Assembly (NCBI RefSeq): GCF_016616425.1 | Contig: NZ_CP067101.1 | Span: 868,001 to 932,000 of the forward strand | Direction: 5' to 3' | Length of the DNA stretch: 64,000 nt | Source of the DNA: Bradyrhizobium diazoefficiens | Lineage (GTDB): Bacteria > Pseudomonadota > Alphaproteobacteria > Rhizobiales > Xanthobacteraceae | Shown: in pieces, positions 35,212 through 46,695 of the stretch | Numbering within the stretch: position 1 is the first letter of the stretch | How the letters are laid out: every line of letters starts with the position of its first letter | Made by a program: the position numbers and the translations under genes | Notes under the pieces: generated by a model | Database searches by the model: none | Told to the model about the DNA's origin: nothing | The model's input: only the letters and a program-made list of their open reading frames with translations

Positions 35212-36015
35212 ATGTCCCCCGACCTCCACTTCCTCCTCTTCCTTGTCCTGCGCATGGCGATCGCGGCGGCGTTCGTCGTGACGGCGTCGATCATCACTGA
35301 ACGCGCGGGGCCGGTGATCGGTGCGCTGGTCGCGACCTTGCCGGTGTCGGCCGGTCCGTCCTACGTCTTCCTTGCGCTCGACCATGACGCCGCCTTCATC
35401 GCGCAGGGTGCACTGTCGAGCCTTCCGGTCAACGCGGCGACGATCGTGCTTGGCCTCTCTTATGTCGTGCTGGCGCAGCGGAACAATCTGCTGGTGAGTG
35501 CCGGCAGCGCGATCGCCGTGTGGATCGTGCTGGCCTCCATCATCCGCCTGTTCGACTGGACCTTGACGGCCGGACTCGCCGTGAACCTGATTGCCTTCGG
35601 CATCTGCATTCCGCTGCTCGCCAAGTACCGCCATGTGAAGATGCCGTTGGTCACCCGTCGCTGGTACGACATTCCGTTCCGCGCCGCGCTGGTGGCGACG
35701 CTCGTCGCGATCGTGGTTTCGACTTCGGGCTGGGTCGGCCCGCGGGTCAGCGGCGTCATCGCGCTCTACCCGATCGTGTTCACCAGCATGATGGCGATCC
35801 TGCATCCGCGCATCGGCGGCCCGCCGACCGCCGCGGTGCTCGCCAATTCCGCCTGGGGCCTCCTCGGGTTCGGTATGGCGATTGCGGTGATGCATGTCGG
35901 CGCCGCAAACGTCGGCTCCGCGATCGGCCTCAGCATGGGGCTCGCCACCTGCATCGCCTGGAATCTGACGCTGTGGTGGAACGGGCGAAGGAAGAAAGTC
36001 GTGCCGGCGGAGTAG
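35212..36015 (+). CDS. Multi-pass inner-membrane protein of unknown function
   Basis: A 267-residue protein with about eight hydrophobic helices and few loops. TERAGPVIGALVATLPVSAGPSYVF and the related GPRVSGVIALYPIVFTSMMAILHPRIGGP suggest an internally duplicated four-helix unit, each half beginning G-P-x-[IV]-x-[GS]. I do not recognise a named family. The ATG at 35212 is preferred over a GTG at 35164 because the GTG falls inside a repeat element. Neither start has a clear ribosome site. Confidence 0.75.
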   Translation: MSPDLHFLLFLVLRMAIAAAFVVTASIITERAGPVIGALVATLPVSAGPSYVFLALDHDAAFIAQGALSSLPVNAATIVLGLSYVVLAQRNNLLVSAGSAIAVWIVLASIIRLFDWTLTAGLAVNLIAFGICIPLLAKYRHVKMPLVTRRWYDIPFRAALVATLVAIVVSTSGWVGPRVSGVIALYPIVFTSMMAILHPRIGGPPTAAVLANSAWGLLGFGMAIAVMHVGAANVGSAIGLSMGLATCIAWNLTLWWNGRRKKVVPAE

Positions 36016-36021
36016 CTTGCA

Positions 36022-36123
36022 GTCATTCCGGGGCGATGCGCAGCATCGAACTATGGTGCGCAATTGCGCACCTGAGAATCTCGAGATTCCGGGTCCTGGT
36101 CCTTCGGACCATCCCGGAATGAC
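36022..36123. repeat. Palindromic intergenic repeat, family B (copy 2)
   Basis: GTCATTCCGGGGCGATGCG at the left faces CCCGGAATGAC at the right. An inner core, GGTGCGCAATTGCGCACC, is a perfect 18-base palindrome, followed by ATCTCGAGAT. It shares this core with the copy at 40315-40414. It lies between the convergent membrane-protein and mutS genes. Confidence 0.85.
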
Positions 36124-36129
36124 GAACCA

Positions 36130-38871
36130 TCACTGCTTCGGCAGCTTCGCCTTCAATGCATACAACGCATCGAGCGCCTCGCGCGGCGACATCTCGTCGG
36201 GGTGCAGCGCCTTCACGGCTTCCATCAGCAGCTCCGCCTCGCTCGGCGGTGCGGCTTCCGCCGCGGCGCGCGAGGGCACGGCGAACAGCGGCAGATCGTC
36301 CACCAGCGCGCGCGCGGTCTGGCCGCGGTCCTGCGCCTCCAGCTTGGAGAGCACTGCCTTCGCGCGCGTGATCACCGCAGGCGGCAGGCCGGCGAGTTTC
36401 GCCACCTGGATGCCGTAGGAGCGGTCGGCCGAGCCCGGCAGCACCTCGTGCAGGAACACGACATTGCCCTGCCACTCCTTCACCCGCACGGTGGCGTTGA
36501 ACATCCGCGGCAGTCTTGCCGAGAGCGCGGTCAGCTCGTGATAATGCGTGGCGAACAGGGTGCGGCAGCGATTGCTTTCGTGCAGATGCTCGATCGCGGC
36601 CCAGGCGATCGACAGGCCGTCGAATGTCGCGGTGCCGCGGCCGATCTCGTCCAGGATCACGAGCGAACGCTCGCCGGCCTGATTCAGGATCGCCGCGGTC
36701 TCGACCATCTCCACCATGAAGGTGGAGCGGCCGCGGGCGAGATCGTCGGCGGCGCCGACGCGCGAGAACAGGCGGTCGATGACGCCGATCCGCGCACGCG
36801 TTGCCGGCACGAAGCTGCCGATCTGGGCGAGCAACGCAATCAGCGCGTTCTGGCGCAGGAAGGTCGATTTACCGGCCATGTTCGGACCGGTCAGCAGCCA
36901 GAGCTGCCCGGACTTTTGCGCAGGGCTCGGTGACAGGTCGCACGCATTGGCGATGAAGGGCTCGCCATTGCGCTTCAGGGCCTGCTCCACCACGGGATGG
37001 CGGCCGGCCTCGATAGCGAAATTGAGGGAGTCGTCCACCTCCGGCCGCACATAATTCTCGTCGACCGCGAGTTTTGCGAGTGATGTCGCGACGTCGAGCA
37101 AGGCAAAGGCGTGGGCGGCGGCGCGCAGATCGTCGCTGATCGCCATGGCCTTCGCTGACAGCCGCTCGAAAATCTCGAGCTCGAGTCCGAGCGCGCGGTC
37201 GCCGGCATTGGCGATCTTGGCCTCGATCTCGCCCAGTTCCGAGGTGGTGAAGCGGACCTGCCCCGCCAGCGTCTGGCGATGGATGAAGGTGGCGTTCAGC
37301 GGTGCCGACATCAGCTTGTCGCCGTGCTGCGCGGTGACCTCGACGAAATAGCCGAGCACGTTGTTGTGCCGGATCTTGAGGCCTTTCACCGAGGTCGCGT
37401 CGGCATAGCGGGCCTGCATCGAGGCCACCACGAGACGCGAGGCGTCGCGCAGGTTTCGCGCTTCGTCGAGGGCAGGCTCATAGCCCTGTCGAACGAAGCC
37501 GCCATCGCGCTTGATCAGCGGCAGCTGCTCGTCGAGCGCACTGGCAAATTCCGCCGCGAGCTCGCGCGATGGTCGCTGCAGCGCTGCCATCACCGCTGCG
37601 ATCTCCTGCGGCGGCCGGTCGAGCTCGCCGAGCCGCGTCAGCACCTGGTCGGCCGCGATGATGCCGTCGCGGATGCCTGCGAGGTCGCGCGGTCCGCCGC
37701 GGCCGACCGAGAGACGGGCCAGCGCCCGCGACATGTCGGGTGCGCTGCGCAATATGCTGCGGATGTCTTCGCGCGCGGCCGAATCGGCGACGAAGGTGCT
37801 GACCGCGTCTAGCCGCCGCGCAATTCCCGAAGCATCCGTCAGCGGTGCCGCCAGCCGCTGCGCCAGCAGGCGCGAGCCCGCCGACGTCACGGTGCAGTCG
37901 ATCGCGTCGAGCAGCGAGCCTCGGCGTTCGCCTGCGAGCGTCCGCGTCAGTTCGAGATTGGCGCGTGTGGCCGGATCGATCGCCATGGTCGCGCCCGAGG
38001 CCTCGCGCGCGGGCGGCGACAGCGGCGGATGCTTGCCGACCTGGGTGCGGTCGACATAGGTGACGGCGGCGGCCGCGGCGGTGGCCTCCAGGCGCGTGAG
38101 CTGGGAGAGCCCGTCCATGGTCGCAACGGCGAAGTAGTCGCACAGCCGCTTCTCGGCGGTGGCGCCGTCGAAGACGTCGCGGGTCAGCGGCGTCACGGCC
38201 GGCAGCTCGCGCAAGGTCTGTCCGAGCTCGTTGTCGCCATAGAGCGCGTCGGTAACGATCGCCTCGTTCGGATTGATGCGCGCCAGCGTCGCGGCGAGCT
38301 CGCCGCCTGAACATTCGGTGACCATGAATTCGGCGGTCGAGATGTCGATCCAGGCGAGACCGAAGCGGTCGCCGCCGGCGGATGACCGTGCCCGCGCGAT
38401 CGCGAGCAGATAATTGTTGGCACGCGCGTCGAGCAGCGTGTCCTCGGTCAGCGTGCCCGGCGTGACCAGCCGCACCACGCCGCGGCGAACCACGCTCTTG
38501 TTGCCGCGCGCTTTCGCGGCGGCGGGATCCTCGGTTTGCTCGCAGACCGCGACGCGGTGTCCGGCCGAGATCAAGCGGTGCAAATAGTCCTCGGAGCGCT
38601 CGACCGGCACGCCGCACATCGGGATGTCGGCGCCCTGATGCTTGCCGCGCTTGGTCAGCACGATACCAAGCGTCCTGGAGGCGATCTCGGCGTCCTCGAA
38701 GAACAATTCGTAGAAATCGCCCATGCGGTAGAACAGCAAGAGGCCCTGATGCGCCGCCTTGATCTCCAGATACTGTTCCATCATCGGCGTGACGCGCGCG
38801 GCGGCCTCCGCTGGCGGTGCGGCGGGCGTGGATTCGGGCTCTGGCGCAGGAATGGGCTGTTGCATTGTCAT
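36130..38871 (-). CDS. mutS: DNA mismatch repair protein MutS
   Basis: A 913-residue MutS. The mismatch-binding F-x-E motif is Phe53-Tyr-Glu55 (GDFYELF). Walker A is GPNMAGKS at 662-669, Walker B is VILDEIG with Asp741-Glu742, and FATHYHEL follows. The C-terminal LKAKLPKQ tail suggests the family tetramerisation region is short. It recognises base mismatches and, with MutL, triggers repair. Start ATG 38871; a second ATG two codons downstream is possible, and neither has a strong ribosome site. Monocistronic here. Confidence 0.97.
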   Translation of the reverse strand: MTMQQPIPAPEPESTPAAPPAEAAARVTPMMEQYLEIKAAHQGLLLFYRMGDFYELFFEDAEIASRTLGIVLTKRGKHQGADIPMCGVPVERSEDYLHRLISAGHRVAVCEQTEDPAAAKARGNKSVVRRGVVRLVTPGTLTEDTLLDARANNYLLAIARARSSAGGDRFGLAWIDISTAEFMVTECSGGELAATLARINPNEAIVTDALYGDNELGQTLRELPAVTPLTRDVFDGATAEKRLCDYFAVATMDGLSQLTRLEATAAAAAVTYVDRTQVGKHPPLSPPAREASGATMAIDPATRANLELTRTLAGERRGSLLDAIDCTVTSAGSRLLAQRLAAPLTDASGIARRLDAVSTFVADSAAREDIRSILRSAPDMSRALARLSVGRGGPRDLAGIRDGIIAADQVLTRLGELDRPPQEIAAVMAALQRPSRELAAEFASALDEQLPLIKRDGGFVRQGYEPALDEARNLRDASRLVVASMQARYADATSVKGLKIRHNNVLGYFVEVTAQHGDKLMSAPLNATFIHRQTLAGQVRFTTSELGEIEAKIANAGDRALGLELEIFERLSAKAMAISDDLRAAAHAFALLDVATSLAKLAVDENYVRPEVDDSLNFAIEAGRHPVVEQALKRNGEPFIANACDLSPSPAQKSGQLWLLTGPNMAGKSTFLRQNALIALLAQIGSFVPATRARIGVIDRLFSRVGAADDLARGRSTFMVEMVETAAILNQAGERSLVILDEIGRGTATFDGLSIAWAAIEHLHESNRCRTLFATHYHELTALSARLPRMFNATVRVKEWQGNVVFLHEVLPGSADRSYGIQVAKLAGLPPAVITRAKAVLSKLEAQDRGQTARALVDDLPLFAVPSRAAAEAAPPSEAELLMEAVKALHPDEMSPREALDALYALKAKLPKQ

Positions 38872-39087
38872 CGGCGGCGCAACCTACAAAATTTCGTCCC
38901 ATGCTCCTATCGCTTTGGCCAGCAGGGGGAGGTTTTCCACGTTGTCCGCATTGCGCCATGCGTGGCTGGCGTGCGCCCCCTTCGGAACACGCGCGCATCG
39001 GTCAATTGACCTGCTGCGGGCGCCCTCCTAAAACTCCGCGGTCATTGAAGAATTCTGGCCGAACCGCGGCATTCAGGGAGAACAACG

Positions 39088-40296
<1,209 letters not shown>

Positions 40297-40314
40297 CCGG
40301 CCGCTTGGCGTCCG

Positions 40315-40414
40315 GTCATTCCGGCCGGTGCGCTTGCACCGAACCAGGGTGCGCATTTGCGCACCTGAGGATCTCGAGATTCCGGGTTCGGCCCTGCGGG
40401 CTGCCCCGGAACGA
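40315..40414. repeat. Palindromic intergenic repeat, family B (copy 3)
   Basis: Shares with copy 2 the core GGTGCGCATTTGCGCACC and the following ATCTCGAGATTCCGGGTTC, with outer ends GTCATTCCGG and CCCCGGAACGAC. It lies between pcaF and the pcaH promoter, dividing a functionally linked group. Confidence 0.85.
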
Positions 40415-40444
40415 CAAGCCTCTAAACCGGCTTCCCCAAATTAG

Positions 40445-40457
40445 TTATATCCTATAA
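40445..40457. promoter_or_regulatory. Candidate pcaHG promoter with overlapping palindrome
   Basis: TTATATCCTATAA is a perfect dyad (TTATA-N3-TATAA), 55 bases before the pcaH start. Its right half contains CCTATAATG, an exact TATAAT -10 hexamer. An operator overlapping the -10 would suit an aromatic-acid-responsive repressor. Known PcaQ boxes (ATAACC-type) do not match, so the regulator is unassigned. Confidence 0.4.
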
Positions 40458-40512
40458 TGATTGGCGGAAGCGTTGACCGGCCGGACCACAATGGTCGCGG
40501 GAGGAGTTCGCC

Positions 40513-41214
40513 ATGACGTTCATTTACCCCACTGACAGCAACAAGGCGCATCCGCTGCCGCTGTCGCCCGACTACAAGAGCTCGATCAAGCGTGCGCCGA
40601 ACAAGCCGTTGATCCCGATGCGCCATACGTTGTCGGAGCTGACCGGTCCGGTCTACGGCCACGAGACCGTGCGCGAGGGTGACAACGATCTCACCAGCCA
40701 GCACAGCGGCGAGCCGCTCGGCGAGCGCATCATCGTTCACGGCCATGTGCGCGACGAGGACGGCCGCGGCGTGCCGAACTCGCTCGTCGAGATCTGGCAG
40801 GCCAATTCCTGCGGCCGCTATGTCCATGTCCGCGACCAGCATCCGGCGCCGCTCGATCCGAATTTCACCGGCGCGGGCCGCACCGTGAGCGATGCCGCCG
40901 GTTACTATCGCTTCGTCACGATCAAGCCCGGCGCCTACCCCTGGGGCAATCACCACAATGCGTGGCGGCCGGCGCACATCCATCTGTCGGTGTTCGGCCA
41001 TTCCTTCGTCACGCGCCTCGTGACGCAGATGTACTTCCCGAACGACCCGCTGTTCCCGTTCGATCCGATCTTCAACTCGGTGCCGGACGAGAAGGCGCGG
41101 GCGCGGATGGTCTCGTCGTTCGATCTCGAGAATACCCAGCCGGAATGGGCGCTGTGCTACCGCTTCGACATTGTGCTGCGCGGCAAGAACGCCACCCCCA
41201 TGGAGAACACCTAA
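40513..41214 (+). CDS. pcaH: Protocatechuate 3,4-dioxygenase, beta subunit
   Basis: A 233-residue catalytic subunit. Iron ligands are visible: Tyr in SCGRYVHVRDQH, Tyr in IKPGAYPWGNHHNAWRP, and the His pair in RPAHIHLSVFG. The opening contains the family RAPxxPL and ELTGP motifs. GGGAGGAG precedes the ATG at 40513. It binds Fe3+ and, with PcaG, cleaves protocatechuate between the hydroxyls to 3-carboxy-cis,cis-muconate. Directly followed by pcaG with no gap. Confidence 0.96.
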   Translation: MTFIYPTDSNKAHPLPLSPDYKSSIKRAPNKPLIPMRHTLSELTGPVYGHETVREGDNDLTSQHSGEPLGERIIVHGHVRDEDGRGVPNSLVEIWQANSCGRYVHVRDQHPAPLDPNFTGAGRTVSDAAGYYRFVTIKPGAYPWGNHHNAWRPAHIHLSVFGHSFVTRLVTQMYFPNDPLFPFDPIFNSVPDEKARARMVSSFDLENTQPEWALCYRFDIVLRGKNATPMENT

Positions 41215-41805
41215 GTGCAGGATAACGGAATCACGCCATCGCAGACCGTCGGTCCGTTCTTCAAATACGGCCTGACGCCGAACGGCGAGTACGCCTGGAA
41301 CGACGCGTTCACCAGCTCGACGCTGACGCCCGACGTCACGGGCGACCGCATCCGTGTCGAAGGCCGCGTGTTCGACGGCGACGGCGTTGCCGTGCCGGAT
41401 TGCATGCTGGAGATCTGGCAGGCGGACGCGCAGGGACGCTTTGCCGACCCGCAGGACAAGCGTGCGCTGCCGAATGCGAGCTTCCGCGGCTTTGCCCGCT
41501 GCGGCACCGATAAGGACGGCAATTACGCGTTCGAGACCATCAAGCCGGGCGCGGTGCCGGATCCCGACGGCAAGCCGCAGGCGCCGCACATCCTCCTGGC
41601 CGTGTTCGGCCGCGGCATGCTGCGGCATCTCTACACCCGCATCTATTTCAGCGACGAGGCCGGCAACGCCGCCGATCCCGTGCTGGCGCTGGTGCCCGCG
41701 GAGCGCCGCGCCACGCTGACCGCGATGCGCGCGGTCGGCAAACCGGTCTACCGGCTCGACCTTCGCCTCCAGGGCGATAACGAGACGGTGTTCTTCGACG
41801 TGTGA
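41215..41805 (+). CDS. pcaG: Protocatechuate 3,4-dioxygenase, alpha subunit
   Basis: A 196-residue non-iron-binding subunit. It begins with GTG immediately after the pcaH TAA stop, indicating coupled translation. GITPSQTVGPFFKYGL and the intradiol fold segments LEIWQADAQGRF, APHILLAVFGRGMLRHLYTRIYF and YRLDLRLQGDNETVFFDV are intact. It forms an alpha-beta heteromer with PcaH in the beta-ketoadipate pathway. A strong hairpin follows the stop. Confidence 0.95.
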   Translation: MQDNGITPSQTVGPFFKYGLTPNGEYAWNDAFTSSTLTPDVTGDRIRVEGRVFDGDGVAVPDCMLEIWQADAQGRFADPQDKRALPNASFRGFARCGTDKDGNYAFETIKPGAVPDPDGKPQAPHILLAVFGRGMLRHLYTRIYFSDEAGNAADPVLALVPAERRATLTAMRAVGKPVYRLDLRLQGDNETVFFDV

Positions 41806-41806
41806 A

Positions 41807-41846
41807 GGAAATGCGTGCCGAGGGGGCTTAGCCTCGGCACGAATTT
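41807..41846 (+). terminator. Terminator after pcaHG
   Basis: A 10-base stem CGTGCCGAGG (41814-41823) / CCTCGGCACG (41832-41841) is extended on both sides by GAAAT and ATTTC, giving a long stem with one mismatch. TTTCTCATTC follows. Position just after pcaG and the partial T-run fit a Rho-independent terminator. Confidence 0.8.
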
Positions 41847-42063
41847 CTCATTCGGCGCACCAATGCCGGCGCCGCGTCGCATCAGGCTGAAACGATGCTC
41901 TTTCACGTTTGTGCGTCAGTCTCACTGACTCAAATGCTGATAGCGGGACGTCCAATTCCCGTAATGGTGGGGTTCGCGCGATACAATTCCAGCGGGAGCT
42001 AATCCCGTATTTACCATATGCGTCTAGGGTGGCTGCAGTTTCGACGGTGCCCTGGATTGGTTC

Positions 42064-43752
42064 ATGAAATTTCGTCTGTCGTTGTCCTCTGCGATCATTG
42101 CGTTCGGGATCGTTCTCGCCATCGGTTTCACGGCCGTGGTTTCGACCAGTCTATACGCTTTGAAAGAGCTCAAGGTCGGCGGCCCGCTCTACTCCGAAAT
42201 CAAGCTGGGCAACGACCTCATCGCGGACATTCTGCCGCCGCCGGAATATGTCATCGAGGCCTATCTCGAGGCGACCCTGGCCATGCGCGAGCCGGACCAG
42301 CTTGCGGCCCACGGCGAACGCCTGGTCCAGCTCCGCAAGGACTACGACGAGCGCAAGGCATTCTGGATCTCCTCCAGCCTCTCGACTGATCTGAAGTCTG
42401 CCCTGGTGTCGAAGTCCAACGCCGAGGTGCAGACATTTTGGAAGGCGTCCGATCAGCTCCTGCCTGCCCTCAAGGCCAAGAACGCGGCCGCTTCCGAGCG
42501 CGCCTATGCGCAGCTCAAGGACGCCTACACCGCGCATCGCGCCGTGATCGACAGCATCGTCGAGAGCGCCAACAAGCAGAATGCCGCCATGGAGAAGCTG
42601 GCCGCGGATCGCGACAGCTCGATGCTCTATATCCTCCTCGGCGTCTCCGCCGCCGTCCTGGCCTTCATTGCCGCAGGCCTGCTCGGCGTTGCCCTCGGCG
42701 TGGTGCGCCCGATCGTGCGCATGACGGACACGATGCAGAAGCTGGCGACCGGCGATCTCGCCGCCGACATTCCGTTCGCGCACCGCCAGGACGAGGTCGG
42801 CTCGATGGCCGGCGCGCTTGTGGTGTTCAAGCAGGCGGCGGTCGAGAATTCCCGACTGCGCGAGGAGCAATTGCGGCAGGAGCAGGAGGCCGCGCTCGCC
42901 AAGCGCGGCGCCCTGCACCAGATGGCCGAGATTGTCGAGCGCGAGACCGGCCGTTCGGTCGACACCGCGAGCGCGGCGACGCATGGCGTGGAGCGGGCTG
43001 CTGCAAGCCTGTCCGAGATCGCAAATTCGCTCTCCGCGCAGTCCCAAGCCGTCGCCGCAGCCTCCACCCAGGCCCTCGGCAGTTCGCAGACCGTCTCGGC
43101 GGCGGCCGAAGAGCTGAGCGCCTCGATCCGCGAGATCGCAAGCCAGGTCGCGCGGACCAGCACGGTCACCAAATCTGCGGTCGCCGGCCGCGAGCAGGCG
43201 CGCTCGACTATCCAGACGCTGGCCGGTTCGGTGAAGAAGATCGCCGAGGTCTCCGACCTCATCGGCGGCATCGCCGGCCAGACCAACCTGCTGGCGCTCA
43301 ACGCCACGATCGAGGCGGCGCGCGCCGGGGACGCCGGCCGCGGCTTCGCGGTGGTCGCCGCCGAGGTGAAATCGCTGTCCGATCAGACCGCCAAGTCCAC
43401 GGAGGAGATCGGGCGGCTGATTGCCGAGATCCAGACCTCGACGCAGGCCGCGGTGAATGCCGTCGAGACGATGGGAGGGCATATCGTCGAGATCGACGGG
43501 GTGGCGACCTCGGTTGCCGCGGCGATGGAAGAGCAGGACGCCGCGACGCGGGAGATCACGCGGTCAATTTCCGAATCGGCGACCGCGGCTAAGGAGGTCT
43601 CGGCCAAGATCGGCAATGTCAGCCGCGACGCCGCTTCCGTGAACGAGCGCGCCGCGGAGGTCAGGCAGGCGATCGCCGGCATGTCGGCCAATCTCGAGCA
43701 GCTCCGGTCGGTCGTGGTCAGGACCGTGCGCGACTCGACCGCCGCGGCTTGA
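42064..43752 (+). CDS. Methyl-accepting chemotaxis protein
   Basis: A 562-residue receptor. TM1 spans about 7-28, a periplasmic helical sensor (with [18 protein letters not shown] near 56-75) reaches about 190, TM2 is at about 190-215, and HAMP is at about 215-270. The conserved signalling hairpin includes [19 protein letters not shown] and GFAVVAAEV. The PPPEY-type sensor recurs in bradyrhizobial receptors; its ligand is unknown. Start ATG 42064. No CheA/CheW genes lie nearby, as is usual for scattered receptors. The QxxAAAxEEL methylation-like segments are present. Confidence 0.92.
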   Translation: MKFRLSLSSAIIAFGIVLAIGFTAVVSTSLYALKELKVGGPLYSEIKLGNDLIADILPPPEYVIEAYLEATLAMREPDQLAAHGERLVQLRKDYDERKAFWISSSLSTDLKSALVSKSNAEVQTFWKASDQLLPALKAKNAAASERAYAQLKDAYTAHRAVIDSIVESANKQNAAMEKLAADRDSSMLYILLGVSAAVLAFIAAGLLGVALGVVRPIVRMTDTMQKLATGDLAADIPFAHRQDEVGSMAGALVVFKQAAVENSRLREEQLRQEQEAALAKRGALHQMAEIVERETGRSVDTASAATHGVERAAASLSEIANSLSAQSQAVAAASTQALGSSQTVSAAAEELSASIREIASQVARTSTVTKSAVAGREQARSTIQTLAGSVKKIAEVSDLIGGIAGQTNLLALNATIEAARAGDAGRGFAVVAAEVKSLSDQTAKSTEEIGRLIAEIQTSTQAAVNAVETMGGHIVEIDGVATSVAAAMEEQDAATREITRSISESATAAKEVSAKIGNVSRDAASVNERAAEVRQAIAGMSANLEQLRSVVVRTVRDSTAAA

Positions 43753-43792
43753 GCCGGACATCGACTGGTGCCCGGGATTGTGATCGTGCAGT

Positions 43793-44881
43793 ATGGCGCG
43801 GGACGGGGGCATGGTGGCTATGACACCTCCACAACTGCCGGCGGTCGTTGAGCCCGCCCGACTGACGGCGGCGCTGCGCAGAGGCGGCCTGCTCGACGCA
43901 GGCGCCGTCCGAGAAGTGAAGGTGCTGCATCGGCGCGACACCGTCGTGTCACACATCATCCGTCTCGGCCTGCGCTACGTTGGAGAATCCGGTGGCGCTC
44001 CGCAATCTCTGATCCTGAAGACGCCACATGCCGATTTTGCCAAGACGCTCGCGCATGGTGGCCGGCACGAAGTGGACTTCTATACGAAGCTTGCACCGAA
44101 CATGCCGCCGGGGCTGGTGCCGCGTTGCTTTGACGGACACTTCGATGAGGAAAATGCCAGTTGGCATTTGCTGCTCGAAGACCTCACCGATAGCCATGAT
44201 GTCGCGGCCCAGTGGCCCCTGCCGCCATCTCGCGAACAGGTTATGGCTATCGTCACGACGCTCGCGGGCTGGCACGCGGCATGGTGGGACCACCCAGGTC
44301 TCGGCGACACCGTCGGGAGCTGGATGAGCGCCGATGACACGTCAAAGTTGGTGGAGACCTTTGCCGGCCATTATGATCGTTTTGCCGATCTCCTTGGCGA
44401 CCGCTTGAGCGAAGAACGGCGTATCCTCTATCGTCGGTTCATCGAGCAGTCGGATCGTTTGCTTGAGCGCTATCATTCCCATCGGCATCTCTCGATTGCC
44501 CACGGCGATGCCCATACCTGGAATTTCCTGCTGCCGCGCCCCCACGTCGCCGACACCGTGCGCATTTTCGATTTCGATCAGTGGCGCATCAACGTGCCGA
44601 CCCACGATCTCGCCTACATGATGGCGACGCAATGGTATCCGGAGCGCAGGCAGGCGCTCGAGCGCATGCTGCTCAACCGCTATCATGAGACCCTGGCCTC
44701 AAACGGCGTCAGCGGCTACACGCGCGGCGCGCTTGACCAGGACTATCGCCGGTCGGTGCTCTGGCACATCACCAAGCCGGTCTGGCAATGGAGCATCAAC
44801 CTCCCGCCACTGATCTGGTGGAACAATCTGGAGCGGGTGATGATGGCGGTCGAGGATTTGGGGTGCGAGGAGTTGTTGTAG
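43793..44881 (+). CDS. Phosphotransferase family protein (aminoglycoside/choline/ecdysteroid-kinase-like)
   Basis: A 362-residue kinase-like protein. The catalytic loop is IAHGDAHTWNFLL (HGDxxxxN) and the metal-binding motif is IFDFDQW (DFD). An N-lobe with LILKTPHADFA holds the ATP-binding lysine. The C-terminal part with DYRRSVLWHITKPVWQW fits the APH/ecdysteroid-kinase-like group that phosphorylates small hydroxylated molecules. Three ATGs are possible near 43793-43820, none with a clear ribosome site. Substrate unknown. Only 40 bases after the chemoreceptor gene, but no functional link is evident. Confidence 0.85.
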   Translation: MARDGGMVAMTPPQLPAVVEPARLTAALRRGGLLDAGAVREVKVLHRRDTVVSHIIRLGLRYVGESGGAPQSLILKTPHADFAKTLAHGGRHEVDFYTKLAPNMPPGLVPRCFDGHFDEENASWHLLLEDLTDSHDVAAQWPLPPSREQVMAIVTTLAGWHAAWWDHPGLGDTVGSWMSADDTSKLVETFAGHYDRFADLLGDRLSEERRILYRRFIEQSDRLLERYHSHRHLSIAHGDAHTWNFLLPRPHVADTVRIFDFDQWRINVPTHDLAYMMATQWYPERRQALERMLLNRYHETLASNGVSGYTRGALDQDYRRSVLWHITKPVWQWSINLPPLIWWNNLERVMMAVEDLGCEELL

Positions 44882-44905
44882 CAAGTCGCGCGCCCCGGGG
44901 ACTTG

Positions 44906-46462
44906 CTACTCCATCACTGCATGTTCCGGCCCCGCCGCCTGCTTGCGCAGCGTGGCCTTGGTCGAGCCGATCAGCAAAGCGAGCGGGATGGTGCAGAGGA
45001 TGAAGAGCATCACCAGCTGGTAGTCATGCGCGAAGGCGATGATCTGCGCCTGCACGCTGACCATCCTGTCGGCCATGGCGCGGCCGGCATCGGTGGACAG
45101 GTTGATGATGCCGCTGACGTCGGGCATCTGGAGCGCATGGTTGAACGGATTGATGTGCTCGGACAGGATCGCATAGGTCCGCCGCGTTCCCTGCGTCAGT
45201 TGGGCGATGACGACGGAAATGCCGACCGAACTCGCGACGTTGCGCATCAGAGTCAGCATCGCGGTGCCGTCGGTGCGCAGATCGTTCGACAGCGTCAGGA
45301 ACGCCACGGTCGAGAGCGGCACGAACACCAGGCCGAAGCCGAAGCCCTGGATGACGCTGACGGTCACGATCTCCGGCACCTGGGTCAGGTCGGTCCAGCC
45401 GGTCATCTGGAACAGCGAGCCCGCGGTCAGCGTCAGGCCGCAGATGATCAGCGTGCGCGCTTCGAAATAGCGCATCATGCGGCCGACCAGCATCATGGCG
45501 AAGAAGGTGCCGAAGCCGCGGCTCGCCAGCAGCAGGCCGGCGGTAATGATGGGATAGCCGATCACGTTCTGCATGTAGGGCGAGGCCAGCGCCATGGTCG
45601 AGAACAGCACGAGCCCCATCACGATCATGAATACGCAGCCGGTGACGAAGTTGCGATCCCGAAACAACGCAAAACGGATGAACGGCCTCGAGGTCGTGAA
45701 CGAGTGCGCGACGAAGAAATAGAAGGCGACGGCCGAGACGATGAATTCCACCAGGATCTCGTTGGACTCCAGCCAGCCCAATTGCTCGCCGCGGTCGAGC
45801 GCAAGCTGCAGCGCGCCGATCGCGATCGCCAGCGCGGCGAAGCCGAACCAGTCGAATTTGAGACTGAGGTCCTTCCTGGTCTCGTCCATGAAGACGATCA
45901 GCCCGAGCACGGTGATGAGGCCGAACGGCAGGTTGACGAAGAACACCCAGTGCCAGGAATAGGTCTCGGTCAGCCAGGCGCCGAGTGAGGGGCCCATGAT
46001 GGGGCCCATCATCACGCCCATGCCCCAGATCGACATCGCCTTGGCGCGCTCCTGGAGCGTGTAATAATCGAGCATGACCGATTGCGACAGCGGCACCAGG
46101 GCCGCGCCGAACATGCCTTGCAGCAGGCGGAACAACACCATCTGGTCGATGTCCTGCGCGAGGCCGCACAGGACCGAGGCCATGGTGAAGCCGGCCGAGC
46201 AGATGATGAAGATGCGCTTGCGGCCGAAGCGGTTGGCGATCCAGCCTACCGGCGCCGTCATGATCGCAGCGGCGACGATGTAGGAGGTCAGCACCCAGTT
46301 GATCTGATCCTGCGAGGCCGACAGCGTGCCTTGCATGTAGGGCAAGGCGACGTTGGCGATGGTGGTGTCCAGCGCCTGCATGATGGTCGCGGTCATGGCG
46401 CAGATCGTCACCATATTCCGGCGGAGGCCGGGGATCATCAAATTGGCATTAGGACCGGACAT
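44906..46462 (-). CDS. emrB: DHA2-family MFS efflux pump, EmrB type
   Basis: A 518-residue inner-membrane transporter of about 14 helices. The EmrB signature is MQALDTTIANVALPYMQG, with NRFGRKRIFI as motif A and MGPIMGPSLGAWLTETYSWHWVFFVNLPFG as motif C. It lies downstream of an EmrA-like adaptor and a MarR regulator on the same strand, so it is the pump of a tripartite system; the outer-membrane channel is not in the window. A 233-base gap with a repeat separates it from the adaptor gene. Probable substrates are hydrophobic drugs or phenolics. Confidence 0.92.
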   Translation of the reverse strand: MSGPNANLMIPGLRRNMVTICAMTATIMQALDTTIANVALPYMQGTLSASQDQINWVLTSYIVAAAIMTAPVGWIANRFGRKRIFIICSAGFTMASVLCGLAQDIDQMVLFRLLQGMFGAALVPLSQSVMLDYYTLQERAKAMSIWGMGVMMGPIMGPSLGAWLTETYSWHWVFFVNLPFGLITVLGLIVFMDETRKDLSLKFDWFGFAALAIAIGALQLALDRGEQLGWLESNEILVEFIVSAVAFYFFVAHSFTTSRPFIRFALFRDRNFVTGCVFMIVMGLVLFSTMALASPYMQNVIGYPIITAGLLLASRGFGTFFAMMLVGRMMRYFEARTLIICGLTLTAGSLFQMTGWTDLTQVPEIVTVSVIQGFGFGLVFVPLSTVAFLTLSNDLRTDGTAMLTLMRNVASSVGISVVIAQLTQGTRRTYAILSEHINPFNHALQMPDVSGIINLSTDAGRAMADRMVSVQAQIIAFAHDYQLVMLFILCTIPLALLIGSTKATLRKQAAGPEHAVME

Positions 46463-46529
46463 CGGCTTAATCTTTGTCTTGTTAGTTCAAACCGGAATGG
46501 CTTTAGGTTGAATCGATTGCCGCGGCGCG

Positions 46530-46650
46530 TTCACCTCTCCCGCTTGCGGGAGAGGTCGCGCCGAAGGCGCGGGTGAGGGCTTTTTCCTCTTGGGAAGTCT
46601 TCGTTGTTGAGACACCCTCTCCCCGACCCTCTCCCGCAAGCGGGAGAGGG
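46530..46650. repeat. Palindromic intergenic repeat, family A (copy 3)
   Basis: Starts TTCACCTCTCCCGCTTGCGGG and ends CCTCTCCCGCAAGCGGGAGAGG, with an inner GCGCCGAAGGCGC hairpin. Its right half is more diverged than in the other copies. It lies between emrA and emrB inside the efflux operon. Confidence 0.8.
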
Positions 46651-46695
46651 AGCGCACCTCCGTCGCGGCGCCAAGCCAGCCTCATTCATCGTGCT

